Shown here: positions 27,424 through 36,327 of the stretch, piece by piece | Layout of the letters: every line of letters begins with the position of its first letter | Position numbering within the stretch: the stretch's first letter is position 1 | Assembly: GCF_019857185.1 (NCBI RefSeq) | Contig: NZ_JAHWXP010000002.1 | Coordinates: 889,398-953,397, forward strand | Direction: 5' to 3' | DNA length: 64,000 bases | DNA from: Alteriqipengyuania abyssalis | GTDB taxonomy: Bacteria > Pseudomonadota > Alphaproteobacteria > Sphingomonadales > Sphingomonadaceae | Notes under the pieces: model-generated | What the model was told of the DNA's origin: nothing | Database searches by the model: none | What the model saw: the letters and a program-made list of their open reading frames with translations, nothing else | Position numbers and translations under genes: made by a program

Positions 27424-27454
27424 GGGCCCCCTCCGTGCGAGGCGGGCCCTTTTT
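27424..27454 (+). terminator. Factor-independent terminator after cyclophilin gene
   Basis: GGGCCC (27424-27429) pairs with GGGCCC (27444-27449), extended inside by CCTC/GAGG with one bulge, and five T follow. It lies 40 bases after the cyclophilin stop and just before the convergent LysR stop. Confidence 0.85.
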
Positions 27455-27459
27455 CGTGC

Positions 27460-28344
27460 CTAGAGCCCAGCCTTGACCAGCCAGTCGTGGAACATGCGCA
27501 CGGGGCGCTCTTCCAGCGCGCCGGGCTTGCACACGAACCAGTAGGAATAGGGGCTTTCGACCTCCGCGTCGTAGAGGTTGACCAGCCGGTTGTCGGCCGC
27601 GCGGCGGCGGTGGTCGTCGTGCATGATCGCGATGCCCAGACCCTGCGCCGCGGCGGCGAGCATCAGCTGGCCCGAATCATAGTGATCGATCGCGGCGGGC
27701 TCCAGATCGGTGAGATCGAGCGCGGCCTTCCACGCGGTGAAGCTCTCGGGCAGCCCGTTGTGGATCAGGAAGGTCTGTCGCGCGAGCAGGCCCGCATCGG
27801 GCGTGTCGCCCAGCGTCGCCGCCAGTTCGGCATTGGTGATCGCATGAACCTTGTTCTCGTCCAGCCGCACCGCGTGCAAGCCAGCGCTGGGCCGGTTGGA
27901 GAGGATGATCGCCGCGTCCAGCGTATCGCCCACCCGGTCTTCCAGATGGGGGCCGGTGTCGATGTCGATATGCAGGATCGGGTGCAGCCGCCGCAACTCG
28001 GCAAGGCGCGGGAACAGCCGCTGGGTGCCGAACAGCGGCAGGACGCCCAGGTGCAGGCGAAGCAGGCTGGTGCTTTCCGACTGGCCTTCCACCGCGCGGG
28101 CGAGCGCTTCGAAATGCGGCAGCACCGCCTCGTGAAACGCCGCGCCTTCGTCGGTCAGCTGCATTGCCTGGCGGGCGCGGGTGAACAGCTTCTTGCCGAT
28201 GAACTCTTCCAGCGTGGCGATCCGCCGGCTGAGCGCCGAGGGGCTGAGCCCGAGCTGGTTAGCCGCCGCACGGGCGGAGCCCAGACGGACGGTGTGCATG
28301 AACGCTTCGAGCGAGCGCAACGGGGGGAGGCGGCGGTTGACCAT
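27460..28344 (-). CDS. LysR family transcriptional regulator, GcvA-like
   Basis: The 294-residue product has the LysR winged helix (RSLEAFMHTVRLGSARAAANQLGLSPSALSRRIATLE split over residues 10-46) and an effector domain resembling GcvA (SGQLMLAAAAQGLGIAI). Targets are not evident: the nearest divergent gene is absent, and corC lies upstream on the same strand. It occupies the place where lnt usually follows corC in related clusters. Confidence 0.88.
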   Translation of the reverse strand: MVNRRLPPLRSLEAFMHTVRLGSARAAANQLGLSPSALSRRIATLEEFIGKKLFTRARQAMQLTDEGAAFHEAVLPHFEALARAVEGQSESTSLLRLHLGVLPLFGTQRLFPRLAELRRLHPILHIDIDTGPHLEDRVGDTLDAAIILSNRPSAGLHAVRLDENKVHAITNAELAATLGDTPDAGLLARQTFLIHNGLPESFTAWKAALDLTDLEPAAIDHYDSGQLMLAAAAQGLGIAIMHDDHRRRAADNRLVNLYDAEVESPYSYWFVCKPGALEERPVRMFHDWLVKAGL

Positions 28345-28423
28345 CAGGGCGACCTTGGCAGGATGGCCGGGCGCGCAAAAGCCCTATTTTTGGCAAGTTG
28401 CCGGGGCATGGCGGCGCGCGAGC

Positions 28424-29362
28424 CTACTCCTCCTCGCTGGCATCCTCGTGTGCGTGCAGGCGGACTTTCTTCACGTGGGTTTCGTCGCCCTCGATCACCT
28501 CGATCGTCCAGCCATTGGGATGCTCCACACTGGTGCCGACCTGCGGCACCTGTTCGGCGAGGATGAAGGTCAGGCCGCCCATAGTGTCGACCGATTCCTC
28601 CACCTCGGCCAGCGCCGGGTCGATCCGCTTGGCAATATCCTCCAGCTCGGCGCGGGCATCGATTTCCCACACGCCGTCGCCGATCGGGGTGATCCAGTCC
28701 TCCCGTTCGTCGTCATGCTCGTCCTCGATCTCGCCGACGATCTCCTCGACCAGATCCTCGATCGTGATGATCCCGTCGGTGCCGGAGAACTCATCGACCA
28801 CGATCGCGAGGTGCATGCGTTTCGCGCGCATGTCGGCCAGCACGTCGAGCGCACCGCGGCTCTGCGGCACGTAGAGCGGTTGGCGCATCAGCGTCGTCCA
28901 TTCCGCAGGGGCCGGCTTGCCGCCGGTGAGGAAGGGGAACACGTCCTTGATGTGGATCATCCCGATCACATCGTCGAGCTGCTCGCGATAGACCGGCAGG
29001 CGCGAATGGCCGTGTTCGGTGAACACCTCGAGCAGCTCCTCCCATGAGGCACCGGCTTCCACCGCGACGATCTCGCCGCGCGGGATCGCCACGTCGTCCG
29101 CATCGTGTTCGCTGAAATGGAGGAGATTGCGCAGCATCTCGCGCTCTTCGCGCGACAGATCGCCGTCGTCGTGCGAATCGCCGCCCTGGGCTTCTTCCTC
29201 GCCCTCCTCGCGATCGCGTTCGTTGATTGCGTCCTCGATCTCGCGCCGCAGGCTGCGTTCGCTGCCCTGGCCGTTCAAGAACTTGCGCATGGCGAGCCAG
29301 AGCCCGCCTCTACTGTCCGCGTCTCCCGCGCCAGCAGACTTGTCGCTATCGTTTTCGGGCAT
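28424..29362 (-). CDS. corC: CorC/HlyC-type CBS-domain protein
   Basis: A 312-residue soluble protein with two CBS domains (EHGHSRLPVYREQLDDVIG and DEFSGTDGIITIEDLVEEI) and a C-terminal CorC/HlyC domain (GGLTFILAEQVPQVGTSVEH). It follows ybeY by 24 bases, the conserved ybeY-corC pair. Genetic links are to Mg2+/Co2+ handling and ribosome function. No lnt follows. Confidence 0.9.
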   Translation of the reverse strand: MPENDSDKSAGAGDADSRGGLWLAMRKFLNGQGSERSLRREIEDAINERDREEGEEEAQGGDSHDDGDLSREEREMLRNLLHFSEHDADDVAIPRGEIVAVEAGASWEELLEVFTEHGHSRLPVYREQLDDVIGMIHIKDVFPFLTGGKPAPAEWTTLMRQPLYVPQSRGALDVLADMRAKRMHLAIVVDEFSGTDGIITIEDLVEEIVGEIEDEHDDEREDWITPIGDGVWEIDARAELEDIAKRIDPALAEVEESVDTMGGLTFILAEQVPQVGTSVEHPNGWTIEVIEGDETHVKKVRLHAHEDASEEE

Positions 29363-29386
29363 GGCCCTGGAATGCTCTCCTGTTTC

Positions 29387-29869
29387 TCAAGCGTCACCAT
29401 ATGGGTCGGGCAGGCCCAGCAGTGCAAGCGCCTTCACCTCCAGCGCCTCCATTTCCTGTGCGTCCGTAGGCGAGATTTCATGATCGAGCCCCGCGAGATG
29501 GAGCAGGCCGTGGACCACCAGATGGCTTGCATGTGCCTCCAGCGCGATGCCTTTCTCGGCCGCTTCGCGTGCGCAGGTCTCATGCGCGAGCGCGATGTCG
29601 CCCAGCAGTGCGGGCGGGCCATCGGGGGCGAGATCGAGCAGTTCGTCGCGCTCCAGCATCGGGAAGCTGAGCACGTTCGTGGGCTTGTCCTTCTCGCGCC
29701 AGTCGCGGTTCAATTCGTGGACCTGCGCATCGGAGGTGAACAGGATGCTCACCTCCAGCCGCGCATTCGCCAGCGCGGGCTCGACCTGAGCGGCAGCATC
29801 CGCCGCGCGGCTCGCCAGCGCATCCCATTCGCCATCCGGCCAGTGCTCCACGTCGATCTCAAGCTCCAT
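29387..29869 (-). CDS. ybeY: Endoribonuclease YbeY
   Basis: YbeY is a zinc-dependent RNase of rRNA maturation and ribosome quality control. The zinc motif H-x3-H-x5-H appears as HGLLHLAGLDH. The product is 160 residues from the ATG at 29869, which has GGAGGG upstream; the longer frame to 29965 runs through the 26-base repeat. The family phrase KPTNVLSFP is present. Confidence 0.93.
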   Translation of the reverse strand: MELEIDVEHWPDGEWDALASRAADAAAQVEPALANARLEVSILFTSDAQVHELNRDWREKDKPTNVLSFPMLERDELLDLAPDGPPALLGDIALAHETCAREAAEKGIALEAHASHLVVHGLLHLAGLDHEISPTDAQEMEALEVKALALLGLPDPYGDA

Positions 29870-29893
29870 GACGCCCTCCGCAAGGAGAGCGCC

Positions 29894-29919
29894 TGACACA
29901 CCTGACACACAGTCCAGGG
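29894..29919. repeat. 26-base dispersed repeat, copy 2
   Basis: Identical over 26 bases to 5022-5047, with two TGACACA units. Read on the minus strand it lies 25 bases upstream of the ybeY start, within the leader or promoter. Confidence 0.85.
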
Positions 29920-30041
29920 ACTGAAAAAACGGCCCGCCTGCGAAGTCCGGGTGAGGAGGGCTCAAGGGAGGGCGCGCGCGTGATCATCGATGCTCCCCTA
30001 GCGAATCCGGGTCTGGGTAGGAAAGTGTGCTGATGGCACGC

Positions 30042-30383
30042 CTAGACCGGAGTGGCCGACAGTGCTTCGCGCCAGTGCGCGACCCGGTCTTCTAGGCGGG
30101 AGGTGCGGATGAAATCGGTCACATCGTCGGGGAGGTCGAGCGTTTCGAGGATCTCGAAGCTGAAAGCTGCCTCGCCGTGCTCCTTCCACGCAGCCTGAAG
30201 CTCGCGGCGCGGGTGGCCGCCGGTGCGCATGGTGAAGCGCTGGCGGTTTTCGATCCCCGAAAGATCCTTCGCGCCGCCGACCCAGACGCGGTCCTCCCCG
30301 GCGAAGCGCAGCGCGTATACTCCGGTTGCGATCGTGCGGTCCTTGTATGCCGCGATCGCGGCCTTGCGGGCTTCGCCCTTCAT
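30042..30383 (-). CDS. GIY-YIG-like nuclease domain protein
   Basis: A 113-residue single-domain protein with a modified GIY-YIG signature: GVYALRF for the first part and VWVGGAKDL for the second, so the second Tyr position is changed. A basic run (NRQRFTMRTGGHPRREL) and a possible metal Glu in FSFEILE follow. Nuclease activity is therefore uncertain. AAAGGA precedes the ATG. It is divergent from the DUF2239 gene with a shared 77-base control region; GIY-YIG and DUF2239 genes are, as I recall, neighbours in other proteobacteria too. Confidence 0.8.
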   Translation of the reverse strand: MKGEARKAAIAAYKDRTIATGVYALRFAGEDRVWVGGAKDLSGIENRQRFTMRTGGHPRRELQAAWKEHGEAAFSFEILETLDLPDDVTDFIRTSRLEDRVAHWREALSATPV

Positions 30384-30407
30384 GACTCGTTCCTTTCGGC
30401 CCGGTCT

Positions 30408-30455
30408 ATTATTACCCGGGTTATATTGACGCAAGGATTTTATCCGGGCAATAAT
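30408..30455. promoter_or_regulatory. Inverted-repeat operator and divergent promoters
   Basis: ATTATTACCCGG (30408-30419) and CCGGGCAATAAT (30444-30455) form an inverted repeat matching at 11 of 12 positions. For the plus strand, TTGACG (30426-30431) and AATAAT (30450-30455) make a promoter with 18-base spacing. The mirror AATAAT on the minus strand would serve the GIY-YIG gene. The arms overlap both -10 boxes, as expected for autorepression. Confidence 0.6.
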
Positions 30456-30460
30456 CGTGC

Positions 30461-31117
30461 ATGACCGATTTTGCCGACATCGCCGCAACTGCCTTTGCGG
30501 GCCACAACCTGCTCGCCTCCGGCCCGCTCGACCTGGTGGCGCTTGCGGTGCGCAAGGCGGAACGGGAGGGGGCCGACGGCCCGCTGCTGGTGTTCGACGA
30601 TGCCAGCGGCAGGGTGATCGATCTGGATCTGCGGGGCAGCGAGGCGGACGTGCTGGCCCGGCTTGCGGATCGCGGAGCGGCGAAGCCCGGCCCGGCGCAA
30701 GCCCAGGAAAAGCCGCGCGGGCGCGGGCGGCCCAAGCTCGGCGTGGTCGGGCGCGAGGTGACCCTGCTGCCGCGCCACTGGGACTGGCTGGAGCAGCAGC
30801 CGGCCAGCGCGTCTCAGGTGATCCGCCGGCTGATCGACGCCGCGCGGCGGGAGGAGGGCGGTGATGCTGTCGCCGCTGGCCCCGCTGACCCTGTTCACCC
30901 AGTTCGCGCGACGCGGCCCGTGCCGCGCAGGGTCCGTGCCGAACGGACTTATCGCGTGATGACGGACCTGGCGGGCGACCAACCGGGCTACGAGGAAGCG
31001 CTGCGCGCGCTGTTCGTTGGCGATGACGCCGCCCTCGCCGCAAACATCGCCGACTGGCCTGGCGATGTGGCCGCCTATGTGCATCGGCTTGCAGGACTGG
31101 AGGAGGCAGACGGATAG
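30461..31117 (+). CDS. DUF2239 family protein with AT-hook-like and RHH-like segments
   Basis: The 218-residue product has an N-terminal alpha/beta part with VFDDASGRVIDLDLRG, then an AT-hook-like GRGRPKLG at about 86-93, then GREVTLLPRHWDWLEQQPAS followed by a basic helix, which looks like a ribbon-helix-helix DNA-binding unit. Function of the family is not known to me. There is no ribosome site; the ATG lies five bases after the predicted -10 box, which suggests leaderless translation. Divergent from the GIY-YIG gene. Confidence 0.8.
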   Translation: MTDFADIAATAFAGHNLLASGPLDLVALAVRKAEREGADGPLLVFDDASGRVIDLDLRGSEADVLARLADRGAAKPGPAQAQEKPRGRGRPKLGVVGREVTLLPRHWDWLEQQPASASQVIRRLIDAARREEGGDAVAAGPADPVHPVRATRPVPRRVRAERTYRVMTDLAGDQPGYEEALRALFVGDDAALAANIADWPGDVAAYVHRLAGLEEADG

Positions 31118-31193
31118 CGGTAGCGGGAGACCCCGCCGGGAACATTTGGTTTTACGGCGAGTTAGGAAACACCGCGCAACGCGAAGGGCCGCC

Positions 31194-32684
31194 TTGAATA
31201 TCGATTTTCTCGAACTGGCCGAAGCCTCGCCCAACCCGTACGTCCTGATGGATCGGGACTTGCGGCTGGTGTGGATGAACCGGGCGTATTGCGCGGTCAC
31301 GATGCGTGCGCGTGAGGACATCATCGATCGCAAGATGTTCGATGCCTTCCCCGCCGATCCGGATTCGGAAAGCTATCGCCTGCTTCGGGAGTCGCTCGAC
31401 CACGTGCTCGAAACGGGCGAGCCGGACGAGATCGCGCTGATCCGCTACGACATTGCGCGCCCCGATGGCGGGATGGAAAGCCGCTACTGGAGCGCAACGC
31501 ACACGCCGCTTCACGGGGCGGATGGCAAGCCCGATTACATCCTCCAGCACACCGTCGACGTAACCGAACTGCAGGAACTGCGCCGCCTGCGTGACGAGAT
31601 GGGCGTGTTGCGCCGCGCGGACGCGGTGCAGGCGCGCAACCGCAGCCTCGAACGCGAGAGCCAGCGGCTGCTCGAATTCTTCCAGCAGGCTCCCGGATTC
31701 GTCGCGGTTCTGGGCGGGCCGACCCATGTGTTCCAGATGGCCAACGCAGCCTACCTCCGGCTGGTCGGCCGCGACGATCTTGTCGGCAGGACGGTGGCAG
31801 AGGCCTTGCCCGAAGTCGCCGCGCAGGGCTTTATCGACACGCTCGACGAGGTGTACCGCACGGGCGAAGCCTATATCGGGCGGCGCGAGCCGGTGCTGCT
31901 CGACGGAGACCGCGAACCTGCCCACGCCAGGCGGGTGCTCAACTTTATCTTCCAGCCGATTTCGGATGGTGACGGTGCGATTACCGGCATCATCGTGCAG
32001 GGTGCCGACGTGACCGAAGAGGTCGAGTACGAGGAACGGCAGGAACTGCTGATTCAGGAGCTCAACCACCGGGTCAAGAACACGCTGGCGGTGGTGCAGA
32101 GCATCGCCCAGCAGACCTTCCGCACCGTGCCGGATTCCGCGCCCGCGATGGCCACCTTCAAGGCGCGGCTGCACGCGCTGGCGGCGGCGCACGGCTTGCT
32201 CACCGAATCGAGCTGGAGCCCGGCGAGCGTGCGCGAGATCGTCGAGCTCACGGTGGGAGCAACCTTCGGTTCGCTCGACGATCGCGTGCTACTCGACGGG
32301 CCCGATTTCCTGCTCAACCCCGAGGTCGCGCTGGCGCTGACCATGATCGTGCACGAGCTGACCACCAATGCGATCAAGTATGGCGCGCTCTCTGGCGACG
32401 ACGGCCAGGTGCACATCGAGTGGTCGGTGAACGCAGGCGAGGATTGCGACGTGCTGTCGCTGACCTGGCGCGAGCGGGGCGGGCCGCCCGTTGCGCACGC
32501 TCCGCGCGAAGGCTTCGGCACCCGGCTGATCCGCACCGGGATAACCTCCAGGCGCGGAACCTCGGTCGATCTGCGGTTCGAGCCCGAAGGCGTGGTCTGC
32601 GCGCTGGAGGTGATGCTCGAATGCGGTGCCCATCGCGCGCCGAGCGCAGAGGGCCCGATCAGATCATCCGTCATTCCGGACTGA
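31194..32684 (+). CDS. PAS-containing HWE-family sensor histidine kinase
   Basis: A 496-residue soluble kinase. Two PAS domains (about 1-130 and 155-285) precede the HWE dimerisation/phosphorylation helix LNHRVKNTLAVVQSIAQQTF, with His in LNHRVKN, and an ATPase domain with the N-box HELTTNAIKYGAL and GFGTRLI. HWE kinases in alphaproteobacteria often serve light, oxygen or general-stress pathways. No conserved flavin-binding Cys (NCRFLQ) is seen, so it is not an obvious LOV kinase. The TTG start is chosen for its GAAGGG site and because it begins the first PAS domain. No response regulator is adjacent. Confidence 0.88.
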   Translation: MNIDFLELAEASPNPYVLMDRDLRLVWMNRAYCAVTMRAREDIIDRKMFDAFPADPDSESYRLLRESLDHVLETGEPDEIALIRYDIARPDGGMESRYWSATHTPLHGADGKPDYILQHTVDVTELQELRRLRDEMGVLRRADAVQARNRSLERESQRLLEFFQQAPGFVAVLGGPTHVFQMANAAYLRLVGRDDLVGRTVAEALPEVAAQGFIDTLDEVYRTGEAYIGRREPVLLDGDREPAHARRVLNFIFQPISDGDGAITGIIVQGADVTEEVEYEERQELLIQELNHRVKNTLAVVQSIAQQTFRTVPDSAPAMATFKARLHALAAAHGLLTESSWSPASVREIVELTVGATFGSLDDRVLLDGPDFLLNPEVALALTMIVHELTTNAIKYGALSGDDGQVHIEWSVNAGEDCDVLSLTWRERGGPPVAHAPREGFGTRLIRTGITSRRGTSVDLRFEPEGVVCALEVMLECGAHRAPSAEGPIRSSVIPD

Positions 32685-32859
32685 TCCGACCCGCTGGGGC
32701 GGCTGATGGCCGTTGTGCCCGCACGGCATGCGCCGACGGCCGGATAACATGCTCGTCGCGACACATGACTTTTACCCAATCGCAAGCTTGCCGGGGTAGC
32801 ACCCGCGCGGCCCGTCGCGCACAGGGGGGCATTGCTCGCAAGAGGTAACTGCCAGACCA

Positions 32860-34050
32860 ATGCCCCAGGCCATCCTGCCATTGCTGATGAACCTGCTGAT
32901 CGCGATCATGTTTGTCGCGGGTTTCATGGCTGTGGCCCATGCCCATCCGGTGGTCAGCAAGGCGCGCTGGTTCGCGCTGTGCTTCCTGCTCGGGCTAGCG
33001 GATCCGCTGGCAAATCTCGCGGTGTGGTTCGGTGTCAACCCGGACGCAACGCGGTTGCTGGGGTTCACCCTGTTTCTGGCCGCGATGCTGGGCCTCGCGC
33101 TGGCGCTGTCCCATTTTCACGACCGCAAACCCTTCTGGAAGATCGCGATCGCCATTCTGGCGGGCGGGTTCCTGTACCGGCTCTTCACGCTCGATGCGCC
33201 GCGCGATGCGACGTGGAACCTGCTGGCGTTCCAGAGCTGGTATGCGATGGCCGCCGCGCTGTGTGCTTACGCGGTCAGGCGTCATGCGCGCCCGTCGCCG
33301 ATCAACACCATGCTCTTCGTGCTGTTTCTGGTTCTCACGGTCCACTTCCCGATCAAGGCATTATTTGCCGCGCATCTGGGAAATGGCCGGAGCGAGGGCG
33401 AGTATGCCAACACGCTGTATGCGGTGATCTCGCAGACCACCAGCGGCGTGCTGATGGTCGCGGCGGGGCTGCTGATCATCATCAACTTCCTCCAGTCGGT
33501 GGTGCAGAACACGCAGGCGCAGGCACTGTCCGATCCGCTGACCGGGCTGCCCAACCGCCGCGCGATGGACCGCTGGTTCGACGAACTGGCCGACGCAGAG
33601 GCGGACGAGCCGGCGGTGGTCGCGGTGATCGACATCGATCATTTCAAGACCTTCAACGACCGCTTCGGCCACCATGTCGGCGACAAGGTGCTGCGCGCGG
33701 TGGCGACCTGCCTTGACCGGCATCGCCCCTCCGCCGCACGGCTGGCGCGGCTCGGCGGGGAGGAGTTCGTCCTGCTGCTGCTGAAGGACGAGGCGGAGGC
33801 GCTGCTGACCTGCGAGAGCATGCGGCTGGCGATCTCCCGGCTCACCTTCGCAGAGACCGACCCGGTGACCGTGAGCATCGGGCTGGCCAGCGCGCTGCCC
33901 GGAGAGGCCATGGGCGGGCCGTTGCGGCGTGCCGACCAGGCGCTCTACCGCGCGAAGGGACTGGGCCGAAACCGCTGCCAGGTCGCACCGCGCCCCGAAC
34001 GGCGGCCGCCATCCGGCACGCCGGACCTCAAGCTTGTGGCGAAGACCTGA
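32860..34050 (+). CDS. Membrane-bound diguanylate cyclase (GGDEF)
   Basis: The 396-residue product has about six or seven hydrophobic helices (residues 1-225) and a GGDEF domain with DPLTGLPNRRAMDR and the active-site motif GGEEF. It should make cyclic di-GMP at the inner membrane. The RxxD inhibitory site normally nine residues before GGEEF is not present, so product inhibition by that site is not expected. No EAL domain. Confidence 0.92.
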   Translation: MPQAILPLLMNLLIAIMFVAGFMAVAHAHPVVSKARWFALCFLLGLADPLANLAVWFGVNPDATRLLGFTLFLAAMLGLALALSHFHDRKPFWKIAIAILAGGFLYRLFTLDAPRDATWNLLAFQSWYAMAAALCAYAVRRHARPSPINTMLFVLFLVLTVHFPIKALFAAHLGNGRSEGEYANTLYAVISQTTSGVLMVAAGLLIIINFLQSVVQNTQAQALSDPLTGLPNRRAMDRWFDELADAEADEPAVVAVIDIDHFKTFNDRFGHHVGDKVLRAVATCLDRHRPSAARLARLGGEEFVLLLLKDEAEALLTCESMRLAISRLTFAETDPVTVSIGLASALPGEAMGGPLRRADQALYRAKGLGRNRCQVAPRPERRPPSGTPDLKLVAKT

Positions 34051-34148
34051 TCGCGCCACCGGGCGGGCAATCAATGTCCGTGGTCGATTGACGGGGGAGC
34101 CTCCCAGGGTAAGTCTGCCAGTGTCGATCCTGCCGAAAGGATGATCGC

Positions 34149-34931
34149 ATGCAGCAACCCCTCCAGCGCAGACCGGGCCAGATCTGGGGCGACATGGCCC
34201 GCAATCGCACGGTGCGCGACGTGCAATTTGGCGTGTACCAGCCGCTCGGCATAGAGATCGAGCCGCATGTCCACGAAGACCGCCACCTCGTGTTCGTGTT
34301 CGGCGGCAATTACATCACTTCGGCGCAAGGCGCGCCGCCGGTCACCAGCGCGCCGATCCTGGTCGACAATCCCGCAGGCACCGCGCATCGCGACCGTTTT
34401 CTGCGGCCAGAGGGGCGGTTTCTCACACTGAACCTTGCCCCCGAAGCCTCTCACGAAGGCCACGCGCGCGCCTCTCGCAACCCGCGCGACATCGCCCGGA
34501 TGCTCAGCGTGGTCGCTGAACTGGAGTTCGACGCGCCCACGCTGCTGCTCGAGGAAGTCGCCGAGACCGTGCGGTCGAACGCCCGGCCGGCGGACGAAGC
34601 GCCCGGCCCCGGCTGGCTAGGCCGCGCCTACGAGATGGTGATGGAGGAGGATGCGCGAGGCGTCACGCTCGATGCACTCGCGCGCGAGGCGGACATGCAC
34701 CCGGTTCACATCGCCCGCTCTTTCCGTGCCGCCTGGGGGCGCACCGCGGGCGAATTGATCCGCGAGCGCCAGTTCGAGCGTGCGTGCGACCTGCTTGCCC
34801 GCAGCGAGCAGCCCATCGCGCAGATCGCGCTGGAGCTGGGCTTTTGCGACCAGGCCCATTTCACCCGCTTCTTTCGCCGCCGGGCTGGCCTGCCGCCGCT
34901 CAGGTTCCGCCGGGCGAGCGGGGTGGCATAA
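34149..34931 (+). CDS. AraC family transcriptional regulator
   Basis: The 260-residue product has an N-terminal cupin-like sensor (EIEPHVHEDRHLVFVFGG) and a C-terminal AraC double helix-turn-helix (LAREADMHPVHIARSFRAAW; IAQIALELGFCDQAHFTRFF). It ends 84 bases before the serine hydrolase on the same strand, its likeliest target (inferred). Confidence 0.9.
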   Translation: MQQPLQRRPGQIWGDMARNRTVRDVQFGVYQPLGIEIEPHVHEDRHLVFVFGGNYITSAQGAPPVTSAPILVDNPAGTAHRDRFLRPEGRFLTLNLAPEASHEGHARASRNPRDIARMLSVVAELEFDAPTLLLEEVAETVRSNARPADEAPGPGWLGRAYEMVMEEDARGVTLDALAREADMHPVHIARSFRAAWGRTAGELIRERQFERACDLLARSEQPIAQIALELGFCDQAHFTRFFRRRAGLPPLRFRRASGVA

Positions 34932-35015
34932 GCCTGCACGATGTTTGAAACATACAAGAAATGCGCGCGCCATGCGGGCAGCGCCGTCGGGATACCCGAA
35001 CAAGGAGCCGACCCT

Positions 35016-36083
35016 GTGAAATTCCCGATTGCCGCCTTGCTGTGTTTTCTCACCCCCGGCGCGCTGCTCGCCCAGCCGGCGCCCGATTTCTCCGCAGCCT
35101 TCGATGCCGCGCGGACCGACGACTTCGCCGGAATCACCAGCGTGGTGGTGATGCAGGATGGAGAGATCGTCGCCGAGCGCTATTTCGACGATGGCGGTGC
35201 CGACGCGCTGCGCAACACGCGCTCTGCCACCAAGACGGTCACCGGCATGCTCGCGGGGATCGCGGCGGGCGACGGCAGGCTGGCCCGCGACACGCGCATC
35301 CGCAGCCTGTTGCCAGACTATGCGCCCGCCAACCCCGATCCGCGCAAGGAACAGGTCACCGTGGAAGACCTGCTGACCATGAGCTCGATCGCCGAATGCA
35401 ACGATTCGAACCCCTATTCGCGCGGCAATGAGGAGCGGATGTATCTGATCGAGGACTGGGTCGGCTTCTATCTCGACCTGCCGGTGAAGGGCTTTGCCGC
35501 GTGGGAAACCCGGCCCGAAGACAGCCTTTATGGCCGCGCCTTCTCCTACTGCACCGCTGGCACGGTTACATTGGGCGCGGTGGTCGAGAATGCGACCGGG
35601 CAGCAGCTGGAGGATTTCGCGCAGGAGCGCCTGTTCGGCCCGCTGGGTGTCGAGAGCGCCGCGTGGCAGTTCAGCCCGCTGGGCCTCGCGATGGGCGGCG
35701 GCGGGCTGGAGCTGACCAGCCGCACGCTGGGCAAGCTGGGCCAGCTGTTCCTCGATCAGGGGCGCGTCGGCGAGCGGCAGATCATGCCGCGAGACTGGAT
35801 CGAATCCTCGATGACGCCGCAGGTCGCAATCGATGACGGGCGCGGCTACGAATACGGCTACCTGCTGTGGATCCAGCCGTTCACCCTCGGCGATCGCACG
35901 GTCCACGCGCGGCTGATGAACGGCAATGGCGGCAACAAGGTGATCATCCAGCCCGAAACGCGCTCGGTCACGGTCATCACCGCAACCAATTACGGCCAGC
36001 GCGACGCGCACGCGAAGAGCGAGCGGCTGTATCAGGATTATATCCTGCCCGAGCTTTTGCGCCGTTTGAGCGCGCGGAAATAG
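35016..36083 (+). CDS. Exported serine hydrolase, beta-lactamase-like
   Basis: The 355-residue product has a signal peptide (FPIAALLCFLTPGALLAQ) and the beta-lactamase/class C motifs SATK (nucleophile) and YCTAG. Near the C terminus the NGNGGNKV run may supply the third motif. The start is GTG with AAGGAG eight bases upstream; an ATG at 34941 would lengthen the product past the signal peptide. It is one of two such hydrolases in the window and is preceded by an AraC regulator. Confidence 0.85.
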   Translation: MKFPIAALLCFLTPGALLAQPAPDFSAAFDAARTDDFAGITSVVVMQDGEIVAERYFDDGGADALRNTRSATKTVTGMLAGIAAGDGRLARDTRIRSLLPDYAPANPDPRKEQVTVEDLLTMSSIAECNDSNPYSRGNEERMYLIEDWVGFYLDLPVKGFAAWETRPEDSLYGRAFSYCTAGTVTLGAVVENATGQQLEDFAQERLFGPLGVESAAWQFSPLGLAMGGGGLELTSRTLGKLGQLFLDQGRVGERQIMPRDWIESSMTPQVAIDDGRGYEYGYLLWIQPFTLGDRTVHARLMNGNGGNKVIIQPETRSVTVITATNYGQRDAHAKSERLYQDYILPELLRRLSARK

Positions 36084-36327
36084 GGCCCGTATCGCGTTTG
36101 CGAAAGCGCACGGGCCGTCCCTCTTCTGCCTCAAGCCATCGTGAATCGGTCTGTTGCCTCCCATCGCTCCGGAACCGGGCGAGGGGGGTGGCATTGGGGT
36201 TCCTCGTCAGACGACGTTCGTCACATTTTCTGACGGGGGCTTCACACGCCGGTCTGCCAGCAACGGGCGACCGGTTCCATTCTCGCGGGCCAGCACAGGC
36301 TCGCGCGACCAATTCGATGGAGTCGCA
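36084..36327. other. Intergenic region with two hairpins
   Basis: GGCCCGT (36084-36090) pairs with ACGGGCC (36110-36116) right after the hydrolase stop, a probable 3' end structure without a T run. CGTCAGA (36205-36211) and TCTGACG (36229-36235) form a seven-base inverted repeat about 95 bases before the OmpA start, a possible leader structure or operator. No gene is seen. Confidence 0.5.
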
